The notes under the pieces were generated by a model, which was given only the letters and a program-made list of their open reading frames with translations, made no database searches and was not told the origin of the DNA. Position numbers and translations under genes: made by a program. This document shows positions 16,400 to 25,003 of a DNA stretch of 64,000 nt, piece by piece; position 1 is the first letter of the stretch, and the number at the start of each line of letters is the position of its first letter. This DNA is from Yersinia enterocolitica subsp. enterocolitica (GTDB taxonomy: Bacteria > Pseudomonadota > Gammaproteobacteria > Enterobacterales > Enterobacteriaceae), in contig NZ_LR590469.1 of the NCBI RefSeq assembly GCF_901472495.1, positions 2,914,001-2,978,000 on the forward strand, in the 5' to 3' direction.

Positions 16400-17611
16400 A
16401 TGACTCGCAGCTTCACAAAATCCGGCATTGGTAAGACCGCACGTGTTTTGGCCCTTTCAGCGTTAACCACACTGGTGCTCTCTTCCTCTGCTTTTGCCAA
16501 GATTGAAGAAGGTAAACTGGTTATCTGGATTAATGGCGATAAAGGCTATAACGGGTTGGCGGAAGTCGGTAAGAAATTTGAAAAAGACACTGGCATCAAA
16601 GTCACTATCGAGCACCCAGATAAACTGGAAGAAAAATTCCCACAAGTGGCTGCGACCGGTGATGGCCCGGACATTATCTTCTGGGCACATGACCGCTTTG
16701 GTGGCTACGCGCAATCTGGCTTGCTGGCCGAATTGCATCCATCTAAAGCTTTCCAGGACAAACTGTTCCCGTTCACTTGGGACGCCGTGCGCTTTAATGG
16801 CAAACTGATTGGTTACCCAGTGGCGGTCGAAGCACTGTCTCTGATTTATAACAAAGACCTTATCAAAGAAGCACCGAAGACCTGGGAAGAGATTCCAGCA
16901 CTGGATACTACCCTGCGTGCTAATGGCAAGAGCGCCATCATGTGGAACCTGCAAGAACCCTACTTCACCTGGCCACTTATCGCCGCTGACGGCGGTTATG
17001 CCTTCAAATCTGAAAACGGCGTCTATGATGTCAAAAACGTCGGTGTGAATAATGCCGGTGCGAAAGCCGGTCTGCAATTTATTGTCGATTTAGTGAAGAA
17101 TAAACACATCAATGCCGATACTGATTACTCCATCGCAGAAGCGGCCTTTAACAAAGGCGAAACCGCGATGACCATCAATGGCCCGTGGGCATGGGCTAAC
17201 ATTGATAAGAGTAAAATCAACTACGGCGTGACGTTACTGCCAACCTTCCACGGCCAACCTTCCAAGCCGTTCGTCGGTGTTCTGACCGCTGGTATTAACG
17301 CCGCCAGCCCGAACAAAGAACTGGCGACTGAATTCCTGGAAAACTATCTGATAACTGACCAAGGCCTGGCTGAAGTCAATAAAGATAAGCCTCTGGGCGC
17401 TGTTGCACTGAAATCATTCCAGGAGCAATTGGCAAAAGATCCACGTATTGCGGCAACTATGGCTAACGCCACCAAAGGCGAAATCATGCCAAATATTCCG
17501 CAAATGGCCGCTTTCTGGTATGCAACCCGCAGTGCGGTGTTGAACGCCATCAGTGGGCGTCAAACCGTGGAAGCTGCATTGAACGACGCAGCAGCCCGTG
17601 TCGTTAAGTAA
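16400..17611 (+). CDS. malE: Maltose/maltodextrin-binding protein MalE
   Basis: 403 residues. The signal peptide is 33 residues, ending SSAFA before KIEEGKLVIWINGDKGYNGL, which is the mature start shared with E. coli MBP; a mature protein of 370 residues has the family length. It captures maltose and maltodextrins in the periplasm and delivers them to MalFGK2, and it also serves the Tar receptor in E. coli. First gene of malE-malF-malG; an ERIC element follows the stop at 60 bp, in the place where E. coli has REP sequences. Confidence 0.98.
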   Translation: MTRSFTKSGIGKTARVLALSALTTLVLSSSAFAKIEEGKLVIWINGDKGYNGLAEVGKKFEKDTGIKVTIEHPDKLEEKFPQVAATGDGPDIIFWAHDRFGGYAQSGLLAELHPSKAFQDKLFPFTWDAVRFNGKLIGYPVAVEALSLIYNKDLIKEAPKTWEEIPALDTTLRANGKSAIMWNLQEPYFTWPLIAADGGYAFKSENGVYDVKNVGVNNAGAKAGLQFIVDLVKNKHINADTDYSIAEAAFNKGETAMTINGPWAWANIDKSKINYGVTLLPTFHGQPSKPFVGVLTAGINAASPNKELATEFLENYLITDQGLAEVNKDKPLGAVALKSFQEQLAKDPRIAATMANATKGEIMPNIPQMAAFWYATRSAVLNAISGRQTVEAALNDAAARVVK

Positions 17612-17668
17612 CTGTTTCACCTGCAAAAGGGGCGCGGTTCGCCGTGCCCCGACAGTACTCGCTGTAAC

Positions 17669-17807
17669 ATACTCAAAGTAATTGATGTTGCAGCAAGGCA
17701 GCAAGTGAATGACAGCTCGGTGAAAACCGATTTGAACAGCATTGATGCTAGCCCGTAGGGTAAGTGAGAGCAGCTAACACCGCTGCAACGTCAAGTACGA
17801 AGAGTAT
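17669..17807. repeat. ERIC variant between malE and malF
   Basis: 139 bp with inverted ends ATACTC (17669) and GAGTAT (to 17807), and arms ATGTTGCAGCAAGGCAGCAAGTG and its partner AGCAGCTAACACCGCTGCAAC in partial form. The centre differs from the common ERIC and shares a TTTGAACAGC-type insert with the pgi-lysC copy. It lies inside the malEFG transcript and would give a stable hairpin after malE. Confidence 0.82.
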
Positions 17808-17820
17808 GAAAGGGAATATT

Positions 17821-19398
17821 ATGCAGTTATCCCACACCGAATACCAAAGCCGTAAAAAGAAAACCGCCTGGTGGCAAAGTGATGCGCTTAAGTGGATTAT
17901 TATCAGCATATTAAGTTTATTCACCTGCTATTTAATCGTGTTGATGTATTCTCAGGGCGAATATCTTTTTGCCATCGTGACGCTGATTCTGGTGACTCTG
18001 GGGCTGTACGTTTTTGCCAATCGCCGTGCTTATGCCTGGCGTTATGTTTACCCTGGCGTAGCAGGGATGGGGCTATTTGTTCTGTTCCCCTTGATTTGCA
18101 CAATTGCCATTGCCTTTACCAATTACAGTAGTACTAACCAATTAACCTTTGAACGCGCCCAATCAGTATTACTGGATAGACAATTCCAGACCGGTAAAAC
18201 CTACACTTTTGGTCTTTACCCCAGCAATAACCAATGGCGTTTACAACTGACTAACCCGGATGATAGTAACGTACTGATTTCCGAGCCTTTCAGCTTTGAT
18301 GCGGTCAATGGACAGTTACTACACCTTGCCCCTGCCAGCGCTGAACAGACTGGCGAGCGCGCTTCACTGCGCATTATTACCCAAAATCGTCAGGCACTCA
18401 GTGGCGTGGTGGCCGTCTTGCCCAATGGGGGTGAGCTGCGCATGAGTTCACTGCGTCAATTCGCCGAAACCAGCCCGCTTTACACATTAGCTGCTGACGG
18501 TAAAGAACTCAAAAATCAGCAGACAGGTGTGATATATCGACCAAACCTTGATACTGGCTTTTACCAGGCGATCAATGCTGACGGTCAGTGGGAAAATGAA
18601 AAACTCAGCCCCGGTTTTACTATCACCATCGGCTGGAAAAACTTCTTACGGGTACTGCAAGATGAAGGTATCCAAAAGCCCTTTATCTCGATCTTTATCT
18701 GGACCATCCTCTTCTCAGTCTTGAGTGTCATCCTGACCGTTGCCGTCGGTATGGTACTGGCCTGCGTGGTGCAATGGGATGCCCTGAAAGGTAAAGCTAT
18801 CTATCGCGTGCTGCTGATATTGCCTTACGCGGTTCCGTCATTTATCTCAATTTTGATCTTCAAAGGGTTATTTAACCAAAGCTTCGGGGAAATTAACCTG
18901 ATGCTTAATCAGTTATTTGGTATCAAACCCGAATGGTTCAGTGACCCAATTACTGCCAAAGGTATGATTTTGATTGTGAATACCTGGCTGGGTTATCCCT
19001 ACATGATGATCCTCTGTATGGGGCTGTTGAAAGCCATTCCTGATGACTTATATGAAGCATCGGCTATGGATGGTGCAGGGCCTTTCCAGAACTTTTTCCG
19101 TATCACCTTCCCGTTACTGATTAAGCCGTTGACCCCGTTAATGATTGCGAGTTTTGCCTTTAACTTTAATAACTTCGTTCTGATTCAGTTATTAACCCGA
19201 GGCGGGCCGGATATGATTGGCACCAGTACCCCTGCGGGATATACCGATTTGCTGGTTAACTATACCTATCGCGTCGCCTTTGAAGGTGGCGGTGGGCAAG
19301 ACTTCGGGCTGGCAGCGGCAATTGCAACACTGATTTTCATTCTGGTCGGCGCACTTGCGATACTGAATTTGAAAGCCAGCAAAATGAATTTTGACTAA
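17821..19398 (+). CDS. malF: Maltose transporter permease MalF
   Basis: 525 residues from ATG 17821 with AAAGGGA upstream; the GTG at 17764 lies inside the ERIC element and is rejected. Eight membrane helices, with the large periplasmic P2 loop between helices 3 and 4 (about 110-290) as in E. coli MalF. The EAA loop EASAMDGAGPFQNFFRI binds MalK. N-terminus is about 10 residues longer than E. coli. Together with MalG it forms the translocation channel. It overlaps the upstream end of the malG ribosome-binding region by close spacing. Confidence 0.97.
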   Translation: MQLSHTEYQSRKKKTAWWQSDALKWIIISILSLFTCYLIVLMYSQGEYLFAIVTLILVTLGLYVFANRRAYAWRYVYPGVAGMGLFVLFPLICTIAIAFTNYSSTNQLTFERAQSVLLDRQFQTGKTYTFGLYPSNNQWRLQLTNPDDSNVLISEPFSFDAVNGQLLHLAPASAEQTGERASLRIITQNRQALSGVVAVLPNGGELRMSSLRQFAETSPLYTLAADGKELKNQQTGVIYRPNLDTGFYQAINADGQWENEKLSPGFTITIGWKNFLRVLQDEGIQKPFISIFIWTILFSVLSVILTVAVGMVLACVVQWDALKGKAIYRVLLILPYAVPSFISILIFKGLFNQSFGEINLMLNQLFGIKPEWFSDPITAKGMILIVNTWLGYPYMMILCMGLLKAIPDDLYEASAMDGAGPFQNFFRITFPLLIKPLTPLMIASFAFNFNNFVLIQLLTRGGPDMIGTSTPAGYTDLLVNYTYRVAFEGGGGQDFGLAAAIATLIFILVGALAILNLKASKMNFD

Positions 19399-19411
19399 GG
19401 AGGAGATGCAG

Positions 19412-20302
19412 ATGGCTATGGTTCAACCTAAATCCCAGCGTTTGCGTCTATTTGGCACTCATTTCTTAATGCTGTGCTTTATCGCGCTGATTATGTTCCC
19501 GCTACTGATGGTGATTACCATTTCACTGCGGCCCGGTAACTTTGCCACTGGCAGCCTGATCCCAGATCAAATTTCCTGGGAACACTGGAAACTGGCTCTG
19601 GGCATGAGTGTAACCCATGCTGATGGTAGCGTGACACCGCCGCCATTCCCGGTAATGTTATGGCTGTGGAACTCAGTCAAAATTGCGGTGATTACCGCCA
19701 TTGGCATTGTCACCCTCTCCACCACTTGTGCTTACGCCTTTGCCCGTATGCGTTTTCGTGGCAAAGACACCCTGCTGAAAAGTATGCTGATTTTCCAGAT
19801 GTTCCCTGCGGTGCTGTCACTGGTGGCGCTATATGCCCTGTTCGACCGCCTTGGGCAATATATGCCGTTTATTGGGCTGAATACCCACGGCGGCGTAATT
19901 TTTGCTTATATGGGGGGGATTGCCCTGCATGTTTGGACCATCAAAGGCTATTTCGAAACCATTGATAACTCATTGGAAGAAGCCGCTGCTCTGGATGGCG
20001 CTACGCCATGGCAAGCTTTCAGACTGGTGCTGTTACCACTGTCAGTACCGATTTTAGCTGTGGTCTTTATTCTGTCGTTTATTGCCGCGATTACCGAAGT
20101 CCCGGTCGCGTCACTGCTGTTGCGCGATGTGGACAGCTACACTCTGGCAGTGGGTATGCAGCAATACTTGAACCCGCAAAACTATCTGTGGGGCGATTTT
20201 GCCGCTGCCGCTGTGTTATCGGCTATCCCTATCACCGCCGTCTTCTTACTGGCGCAGCGCTGGCTGGTCGGTGGCTTAACGGCAGGTGGGGTGAAGGGTT
20301 AA
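19412..20302 (+). CDS. malG: Maltose transporter permease MalG
   Basis: 296 residues from ATG 19412 (MAMVQPKSQ), identical in length to E. coli MalG, with AAGGAGGAG at 19397-19405; an earlier start at 19391 would overlap malF and lose that site. Six membrane helices, EAA loop EEAAALDGATPWQAFRLVL for MalK contact, and conserved C-terminus GGLTAGGVKG that reaches into the MalK dimer. Last gene of the operon; a palindromic repeat and then a hairpin terminator follow. Confidence 0.98.
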   Translation: MAMVQPKSQRLRLFGTHFLMLCFIALIMFPLLMVITISLRPGNFATGSLIPDQISWEHWKLALGMSVTHADGSVTPPPFPVMLWLWNSVKIAVITAIGIVTLSTTCAYAFARMRFRGKDTLLKSMLIFQMFPAVLSLVALYALFDRLGQYMPFIGLNTHGGVIFAYMGGIALHVWTIKGYFETIDNSLEEAAALDGATPWQAFRLVLLPLSVPILAVVFILSFIAAITEVPVASLLLRDVDSYTLAVGMQQYLNPQNYLWGDFAAAAVLSAIPITAVFLLAQRWLVGGLTAGGVKG

Positions 20303-20312
20303 ATTGGTGCTA

Positions 20313-20382
20313 AAGGGGTGACTGTTCCTACGGGCGCACCGGTCGCTTACGCGACTACGGCCCCAACGGAACATTTCCCCTT
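20313..20382. repeat. Palindromic repeat, family 2, copy 1 (after malG)
   Basis: 70 bp that folds on itself: AAGGGG and TGTTCC on the left pair with GGAACA and CCCCTT on the right, with an inner stem around GGTCGC-TTAC-GCGACT. The right half, with CGGCCCCAACGGAACATTTC, is closely similar to the element at 29850-29922. It is not ERIC. I do not recognise the family for certain. Confidence 0.65.
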
Positions 20383-20457
20383 CGATTAGCATTATCAGTT
20401 ATCTGAATTTATGCCGCTGCTTTACTTGATTTACTTTCCCTCTGGTACTGTGTCTTT

Positions 20458-20481
20458 GCGGCCGTAATGGCCGCCATTTTT
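20458..20481. terminator. Terminator between malG and psiE
   Basis: GCGGCC (20458-20463), loop GTAAT, GGCCGC (20469-20474), then CATTTTTATG on the plus strand. Serves malEFG; on the minus strand it lies just past psiE and lacks a U-tract. Confidence 0.7.
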
Positions 20482-20498
20482 ATGCATCAAATAAACAG

Positions 20499-20906
20499 CT
20501 ATTCTCTTTTCAGCCGCTCGGTATTGGCCAGATACAAAGTCACTACCAGCAGCAATATCGAGCCGGAATAAATCAACGTATCAATTGGATTCTCATGATC
20601 GACAATGATCAACCGGATAATTGCGGTGATCCCGATATAAATAAAATAGCGCAGTGGGAAGTGATAACCAGACTCAAAGTACTTAACAATCAATGCGATA
20701 AACTCGAAGTACAAAAAGTAGATCACAATCCCTTCAATCAGCATGTAAGAAGACGCATCCTGATTATTGACGAATAAAACCTTTCCAAGATGGAAGGTTT
20801 CTTTTATCAGAAAGACCACCAAAATAGCGGCCAATGCAATCAACCCCACATTCAGTAAACGCTGTAGATTTTTGGCTATCCACTGTGAGCGCGAATTTTT
20901 GGCCAT
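20499..20906 (-). CDS. psiE: Phosphate-starvation-inducible protein PsiE
   Basis: 135 residues with four membrane helices (about 18-38, 55-75, 80-102, 108-128) and short loops, matching E. coli PsiE in length and sequence (for example SSYMLIEGIVIYFLYFEFIA in the second helix). It is an inner-membrane protein induced by phosphate starvation and cAMP-CRP in E. coli; its biochemical role is unknown. It stands between malG and pgi as its own minus-strand unit. Confidence 0.95.
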   Translation of the reverse strand: MAKNSRSQWIAKNLQRLLNVGLIALAAILVVFLIKETFHLGKVLFVNNQDASSYMLIEGIVIYFLYFEFIALIVKYFESGYHFPLRYFIYIGITAIIRLIIVDHENPIDTLIYSGSILLLVVTLYLANTERLKRE

Positions 20907-20944
20907 AAATACTCCTATTGAAAGTAGGTGAAATGATCCGGGCC

Positions 20945-20975
20945 GAAAAAAAGCCCCTTACATCAGTAAGGGGCT
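20945..20975 (-). terminator. Terminator of pgi
   Basis: On the minus strand AGCCCCTTA, loop CTGATG, TAAGGGGCT (20975-20952), followed by seven T. It lies 34 bp after the pgi stop. Confidence 0.93.
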
Positions 20976-21009
20976 AATAAGCACGGATCAAAGAGCTTAG
21001 CCCGTTAGC

Positions 21010-22656
21010 TTAACGCCAGCTCTTGAAACGGTTAATCAACGCATTGGTAGAACTGTCATGGCTGGTGACTTTTTCATCACCTGCCAGTTCTGGCAAAATA
21101 CGATTCGCCAGTTGTTTACCCAGCTCTACACCCCATTGGTCGAAGGAGTAGATATTCAGGATAACCCCTTGCGTGAAGATCTTGTGCTCATACAACGCAA
21201 TCAATGCACCCAAGCTAAACGGCGTGATTTCGCGCAGCAAGATAGAGTTGGTTGGGCGGTTACCTTCGAACACTTTGAATGGTGCAACATGAGCCACTTG
21301 CTCAGGTGTTTTGCCAGTTGCAGCAAATTCTGCTTCAACTTCTGCCAGTGATTTACCGAAAGCCAGCGCTTCGGTTTGTGCAAAGAAGTTAGACAGCAGT
21401 TTCGCGTGATGGTCACTCAGTGGGTTATGACTGATAGCCGGTGCGATAAAGTCACAAGGAACCAATTTGGTGCCCTGATGGATCAACTGATAAAACGCAT
21501 GCTGACCATTGGTGCCTGGCTCACCCCAAATAATTGGGCCAGTCTGGTAATCAACTGGTTTACCATCACGGCCAACATATTTACCGTTGGATTCCATATT
21601 GCCCTGCTGGAAGTAAGCCGGGAAACGGTGCATATACTGGTCATATGGCAGGATGGCTTCGGTTTCTGCGCCAAAGAAATTGTTGTACCAGATACCAATC
21701 AACGCCAGCAGAATCGGCAGGTTCTTCTCAGCCGGAGTTTCCGCAAAGTGTTTGTCCATAGCATGTGCACCACTGAGCAGTTGTTCGAAGTTCTCGAAAC
21801 CAACCGACAGCGCGATAGACAAGCCAATAGCAGACCACAGAGAATAACGGCCACCGACCCAATCCCAGAACTCAAACATATTGTTGGTATCAATACCAAA
21901 CTCGCCTACTGCTTTGGCGTTGGTCGACAATGCCGCAAAGTGCTTCGCAACATGTTTCTCATCACTCGCGGTAGACAAGAACCAGTCACGCGCGCTGTGG
22001 GCGTTAGTCATGGTTTCTTGAGTGGTAAAGGTTTTTGATGCGACCAGGAATAGCGTGGTTTCTGGGTTCAGCGGTTTCAACGTTTCAGCAATATGAGTGC
22101 CATCCACGTTAGAAACGAAATGCATATTCAGATGATTTTTATACGGGCGCAGCGCTTCGGTCACCATGTAAGGGCCGAGATCTGAACCACCGATACCGAT
22201 ATTCACCACATCAGTAATCGCTTTGCCGGTATAGCCTTTCCATTCGCCGCCAATCACGCGGTCACAGAACTGTTTCATTTTAGCCAGTACTGCGTTTACT
22301 TCTGGCATTACATCTTTGCCATCGACCACAATCGGTGTATTGCTGCGGTTACGCAGAGCAATATGCAGCACGGCACGGTCTTCGGTGCGGTTGATTTTCT
22401 CACCAGAGAACATCGCTTTAATTGCACCAGCCAGATCAGTTTCTTTAGCCAGAGCTTGCAGTTTTTCCATGGTTTCGCTGGTAATACGGTTTTTGGAGAA
22501 ATCCACCAGCATTTGATCGTCAAAAGTCGCTGAAAATTGGCTAAAACGCTGGTCGTCCTTGGCAAACAGACTACTGATAGTGACATCTTTCATCTGTTCA
22601 AAGTGTTGCTGTAACGCTTTCCAGGCAGCGGTTTGACTAGGATTAATATTTTTCAT
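21010..22656 (-). CDS. pgi: Glucose-6-phosphate isomerase
   Basis: 548 residues, the family length. Family signatures are NIGIGGSDLGPYMVTEAL and GPIIWGEPGTNGQHAFYQL, the latter near the catalytic Glu and His. It converts glucose-6-phosphate to fructose-6-phosphate in the cytoplasm and links maltose-derived hexose to glycolysis. It stands alone between psiE and the lysC leader, on the strand opposite to lysC as in E. coli. A strong terminator follows. Confidence 0.98.
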   Translation of the reverse strand: MKNINPSQTAAWKALQQHFEQMKDVTISSLFAKDDQRFSQFSATFDDQMLVDFSKNRITSETMEKLQALAKETDLAGAIKAMFSGEKINRTEDRAVLHIALRNRSNTPIVVDGKDVMPEVNAVLAKMKQFCDRVIGGEWKGYTGKAITDVVNIGIGGSDLGPYMVTEALRPYKNHLNMHFVSNVDGTHIAETLKPLNPETTLFLVASKTFTTQETMTNAHSARDWFLSTASDEKHVAKHFAALSTNAKAVGEFGIDTNNMFEFWDWVGGRYSLWSAIGLSIALSVGFENFEQLLSGAHAMDKHFAETPAEKNLPILLALIGIWYNNFFGAETEAILPYDQYMHRFPAYFQQGNMESNGKYVGRDGKPVDYQTGPIIWGEPGTNGQHAFYQLIHQGTKLVPCDFIAPAISHNPLSDHHAKLLSNFFAQTEALAFGKSLAEVEAEFAATGKTPEQVAHVAPFKVFEGNRPTNSILLREITPFSLGALIALYEHKIFTQGVILNIYSFDQWGVELGKQLANRILPELAGDEKVTSHDSSTNALINRFKSWR

Positions 22657-23210
22657 AGCGGCGCTCTTCTAGGCTTAAGGATTAATGAAACGAATACCTT
22701 GATTGTATCCTGTTACCCTGTGATTGAGATCTCTTTTCTTGCGATAGGTATTATCTCTCGAAACAACTCTTGATCTGATCCATGTTTCTCAATACCTCGG
22801 TTCATCTTAAGATTTTTAATCATAATCTGAAGACCTTCAATCAGATACTCTAAATAATTCGAGTTGCAGGAAGGCGGCAACTGAGTAACAAATTGGTTGT
22901 AAACCATTTTGAACAGCGCTTGCGCTGGCCGCAGGGTGAGCCTCTGGTGAGGCTCATAATCCCCAGGAGCTTACGACTGGAGTGCGCGAAGGCAGCCAAC
23001 GCACATGCAGCTTGAAGTATGACGAGTATAGTGGCCGCTCATATTCAGGCCAGTATCCAATCAATTTAGTGATATGAGGGAGCATATTATTAAATATGAA
23101 AATACCTCATAGCCATTTCATTGACAGAAAGTGGATAACCCGTTATTTCCTTGTACAGAGAAAAATACAGCCGACCACCCGAGATGGCATCTGACACGAG
23201 GTTTTTTTAG
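22657..23210. other. pgi-lysC intergenic region, no lysine riboswitch seen
   Basis: 554 bp between the divergent pgi and lysC starts. About a third is an ERIC element (listed separately). The 181 bp between the ERIC and lysC end in CTGACACGAGG, which resembles the last bases of the E. coli lysC leader. The conserved aptamer blocks of the lysine riboswitch (AGAGGCGCG, the kink-turn, AGTAAC) are not seen on the lysC strand. No protein gene is supported. Confidence 0.55.
22845..23029. repeat. ERIC element with insertion, upstream of lysC
   Basis: 185 bp with ends ATACTC and GAGTAT. It carries the ERIC signature AATCCCCAGGAGCTTAC and arms GTTGCAGGAAGGCGGCAA and GCAGCCAACGCACATGCAGC. An insert of roughly 60 bp (about 22885-22950, GTTGTAAACCATTTTG onward) sits in the left half. 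Confidence 0.88.
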
Positions 23211-24626
23211 ATGATTTCAGCTTCACAACGACAGGTTTCACAACCACAGACTGCTCGCCAACAAGCTCGCAGCGCCCCATCCCCAACTGTCGTCGCCAAA
23301 TTTGGTGGTACCAGTGTGGCTGATTTTGATGCCATGAGCCGCAGTGCTGACGTCGTTTTATCGAACCCGGATGTTCGTTTGGTGATTTTGTCGGCTTCAG
23401 CCGGGATTACCAATCTGTTGGTCGCGTTGGCCGATGGCTGCGAACAGGAAACACGCGCCCTTCATTTAGATGAAATCCGCCGCATTCAATACAGCATTCT
23501 CGCTAAACTTTCCGACCCAGCTGTTATTCGCGAAGAAATTGATCGCATGCTGGAGAACATTTCCATGCTGTCAGAAGCGGCCAGTCTGGCGACCTCGGCA
23601 GCACTGACGGATGAACTGGTCAGCCACGGCGAATTAATGTCGACATTATTGTTTGTCGAACTGTTGCGCCAACGTCAGGTGGCGGTGGAATGGTTTGATG
23701 TGCGTAAAATTATGCGCACCAATGATCGCTTTGGCCGCGCCGAGCCAGATACCCATGCATTATCCGAACTGGCCCAGACCCAATTAGCGCCACGTATCGA
23801 GCACGCCATTATCGTCACGCAAGGTTTTATCGGCAGCGAAAGTAAAGGACGCACCACCACCCTTGGCCGCGGTGGCAGTGATTACACCGCCGCGCTGTTA
23901 GGTGAAGCACTGAATGTCAGCCGCATTGATATCTGGACCGACGTTCCAGGGATTTATAGCACTGACCCGCGCGTAGTTCCCGGTGCAAAACGTATTGATA
24001 AAATCGCTTTTGAAGAAGCGGCTGAAATGGCGACTTTTGGTGCCAAAGTGCTGCACCCTGCCACCTTATTACCGGCAGTGCGCAGCGACATTCCGGTGTT
24101 TGTTGGCTCGAGCAAAGATCCCGCCGCGGGCGGCACGCTGGTGTGCAATGAAACGTACAATCCGCCATTATTCAGGGCGTTAGCATTGCGCCGCAAACAA
24201 ACCCTGCTAACCCTGCATAGCCTGAATATGCTGCATGCACGTGGTTTTCTGGCTGAGGTTTTTAACATTCTGGCGCGCCACAATATCTCGGTTGATTTGA
24301 TAACCACCTCTGAAGTGAGTGTGGCACTGACACTGGATACCACCGGTTCGACATCCATCGGTGACAGCTTGCTGACCAGCTCGCTACTGACCGAACTTTC
24401 CTCCCTGTGCCGGGTGGAAGTGGAAGAAAACCTGGCATTGGTGGCAATTATCGGAAATAACCTGTCGCAAGCCTGCGGGGTGGGTAAAGAGGTGTTTGGC
24501 GTGCTAGACCCATTCAATATCCGCATGATTTGTTACGGAGCTAGCAGCCACAACCTGTGCTTCCTGGTGCCGGGCACTGATGCCGAAAAAGTGGTACAAA
24601 CGCTGCATCACAACTTATTTGAGTGA
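23211..24626 (+). CDS. lysC: Lysine-sensitive aspartokinase III
   Basis: 471 residues. The kinase domain starts with KFGGTSVADFDAM (about residue 29) and includes GFIGSESKGRTTTLGRGGSD (nucleotide and aspartate binding). The C-terminal two ACT domains, from about 310, contain TLHSLNMLHARGFLAEVF and ISVDLITTSEVSV, the lysine site. It phosphorylates aspartate, the first step to lysine, threonine, methionine and DAP. The N-terminus has about 20 extra Gln/Ser/Ala-rich residues compared with E. coli; a later GTG or ATG start is possible, but ACGAGG at 23195-23200 fits 23211. Confidence 0.96.
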   Translation: MISASQRQVSQPQTARQQARSAPSPTVVAKFGGTSVADFDAMSRSADVVLSNPDVRLVILSASAGITNLLVALADGCEQETRALHLDEIRRIQYSILAKLSDPAVIREEIDRMLENISMLSEAASLATSAALTDELVSHGELMSTLLFVELLRQRQVAVEWFDVRKIMRTNDRFGRAEPDTHALSELAQTQLAPRIEHAIIVTQGFIGSESKGRTTTLGRGGSDYTAALLGEALNVSRIDIWTDVPGIYSTDPRVVPGAKRIDKIAFEEAAEMATFGAKVLHPATLLPAVRSDIPVFVGSSKDPAAGGTLVCNETYNPPLFRALALRRKQTLLTLHSLNMLHARGFLAEVFNILARHNISVDLITTSEVSVALTLDTTGSTSIGDSLLTSSLLTELSSLCRVEVEENLALVAIIGNNLSQACGVGKEVFGVLDPFNIRMICYGASSHNLCFLVPGTDAEKVVQTLHHNLFE

Positions 24627-24630
24627 TGGG

Positions 24631-24888
24631 CTATGCACCCTTTGGAAAAAACTGAACATAAGTTAGCATCGTGGCAAATTTAACCTGTTTCTGCTGCGCT
24701 TGCTGCTTATTGGCTTGCTTACAATCCTGCATCAGACTCAAACCAGCCGCTCTCCCAAGGCACATAGGACGATTATTTGCCGATGATAGCCGCTGAGAGA
24801 TTCGCTGCTCTAATGCTGTGGGGTTTGCTTTATTTAAATCAATAGCAAACATCCGTGCACTTGCTGTTTTTAGTATTTCTATCTTCAT
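24631..24888 (-). CDS. Small hypothetical protein, 85 aa
   Basis: From ATG 24888 (MKIEILKTASARMFAIDLNK), with AGAGGAA about 9 bases upstream; a longer 103-residue form from 24942 is possible but would include a palindrome. The product has a Gln/Lys-rich segment (KQANKQQAQQKQ) and no signal or clear membrane helix. It is 4 bp from the lysC stop in convergent orientation and downstream of metH on the same strand, so it could be read from the metH transcript. I do not recognise it. The good ribosome-binding site favours a real gene, but it could be spurious. Confidence 0.45.
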   Translation of the reverse strand: MKIEILKTASARMFAIDLNKANPTALEQRISQRLSSANNRPMCLGRAAGLSLMQDCKQANKQQAQQKQVKFATMLTYVQFFPKGA

Positions 24889-24900
24889 TTGTCGTGCTTC

Positions 24901-24926
24901 CTCTGTTTCATTATGGTGAAACAGAG
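24901..24926. repeat. 10-bp perfect inverted repeat between metH and the small gene
   Basis: CTCTGTTTCA (24901-24910), loop TTATGG, TGAAACAGAG (24917-24926). It lies about 80 bp after the metH stop and 13 bp before the small gene's ATG. No U-tract follows on either strand, so a regulator site or an RNA hairpin is as likely as a terminator. Confidence 0.6.
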
Positions 24927-25003
24927 TAGCGGACCCGCTCATGCCTCTCTATCATAAATTGAGGATCATATGCGGGTCACCAAAGAGCGGCGGGGCTTAG
25001 CCG

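Noticed and set aside
22713..22907. 64-residue minus-strand ORF upstream of lysC
   Set aside because: Its N-terminal third reads through the end of the ERIC element and the rest has no family match or ribosome-binding site.
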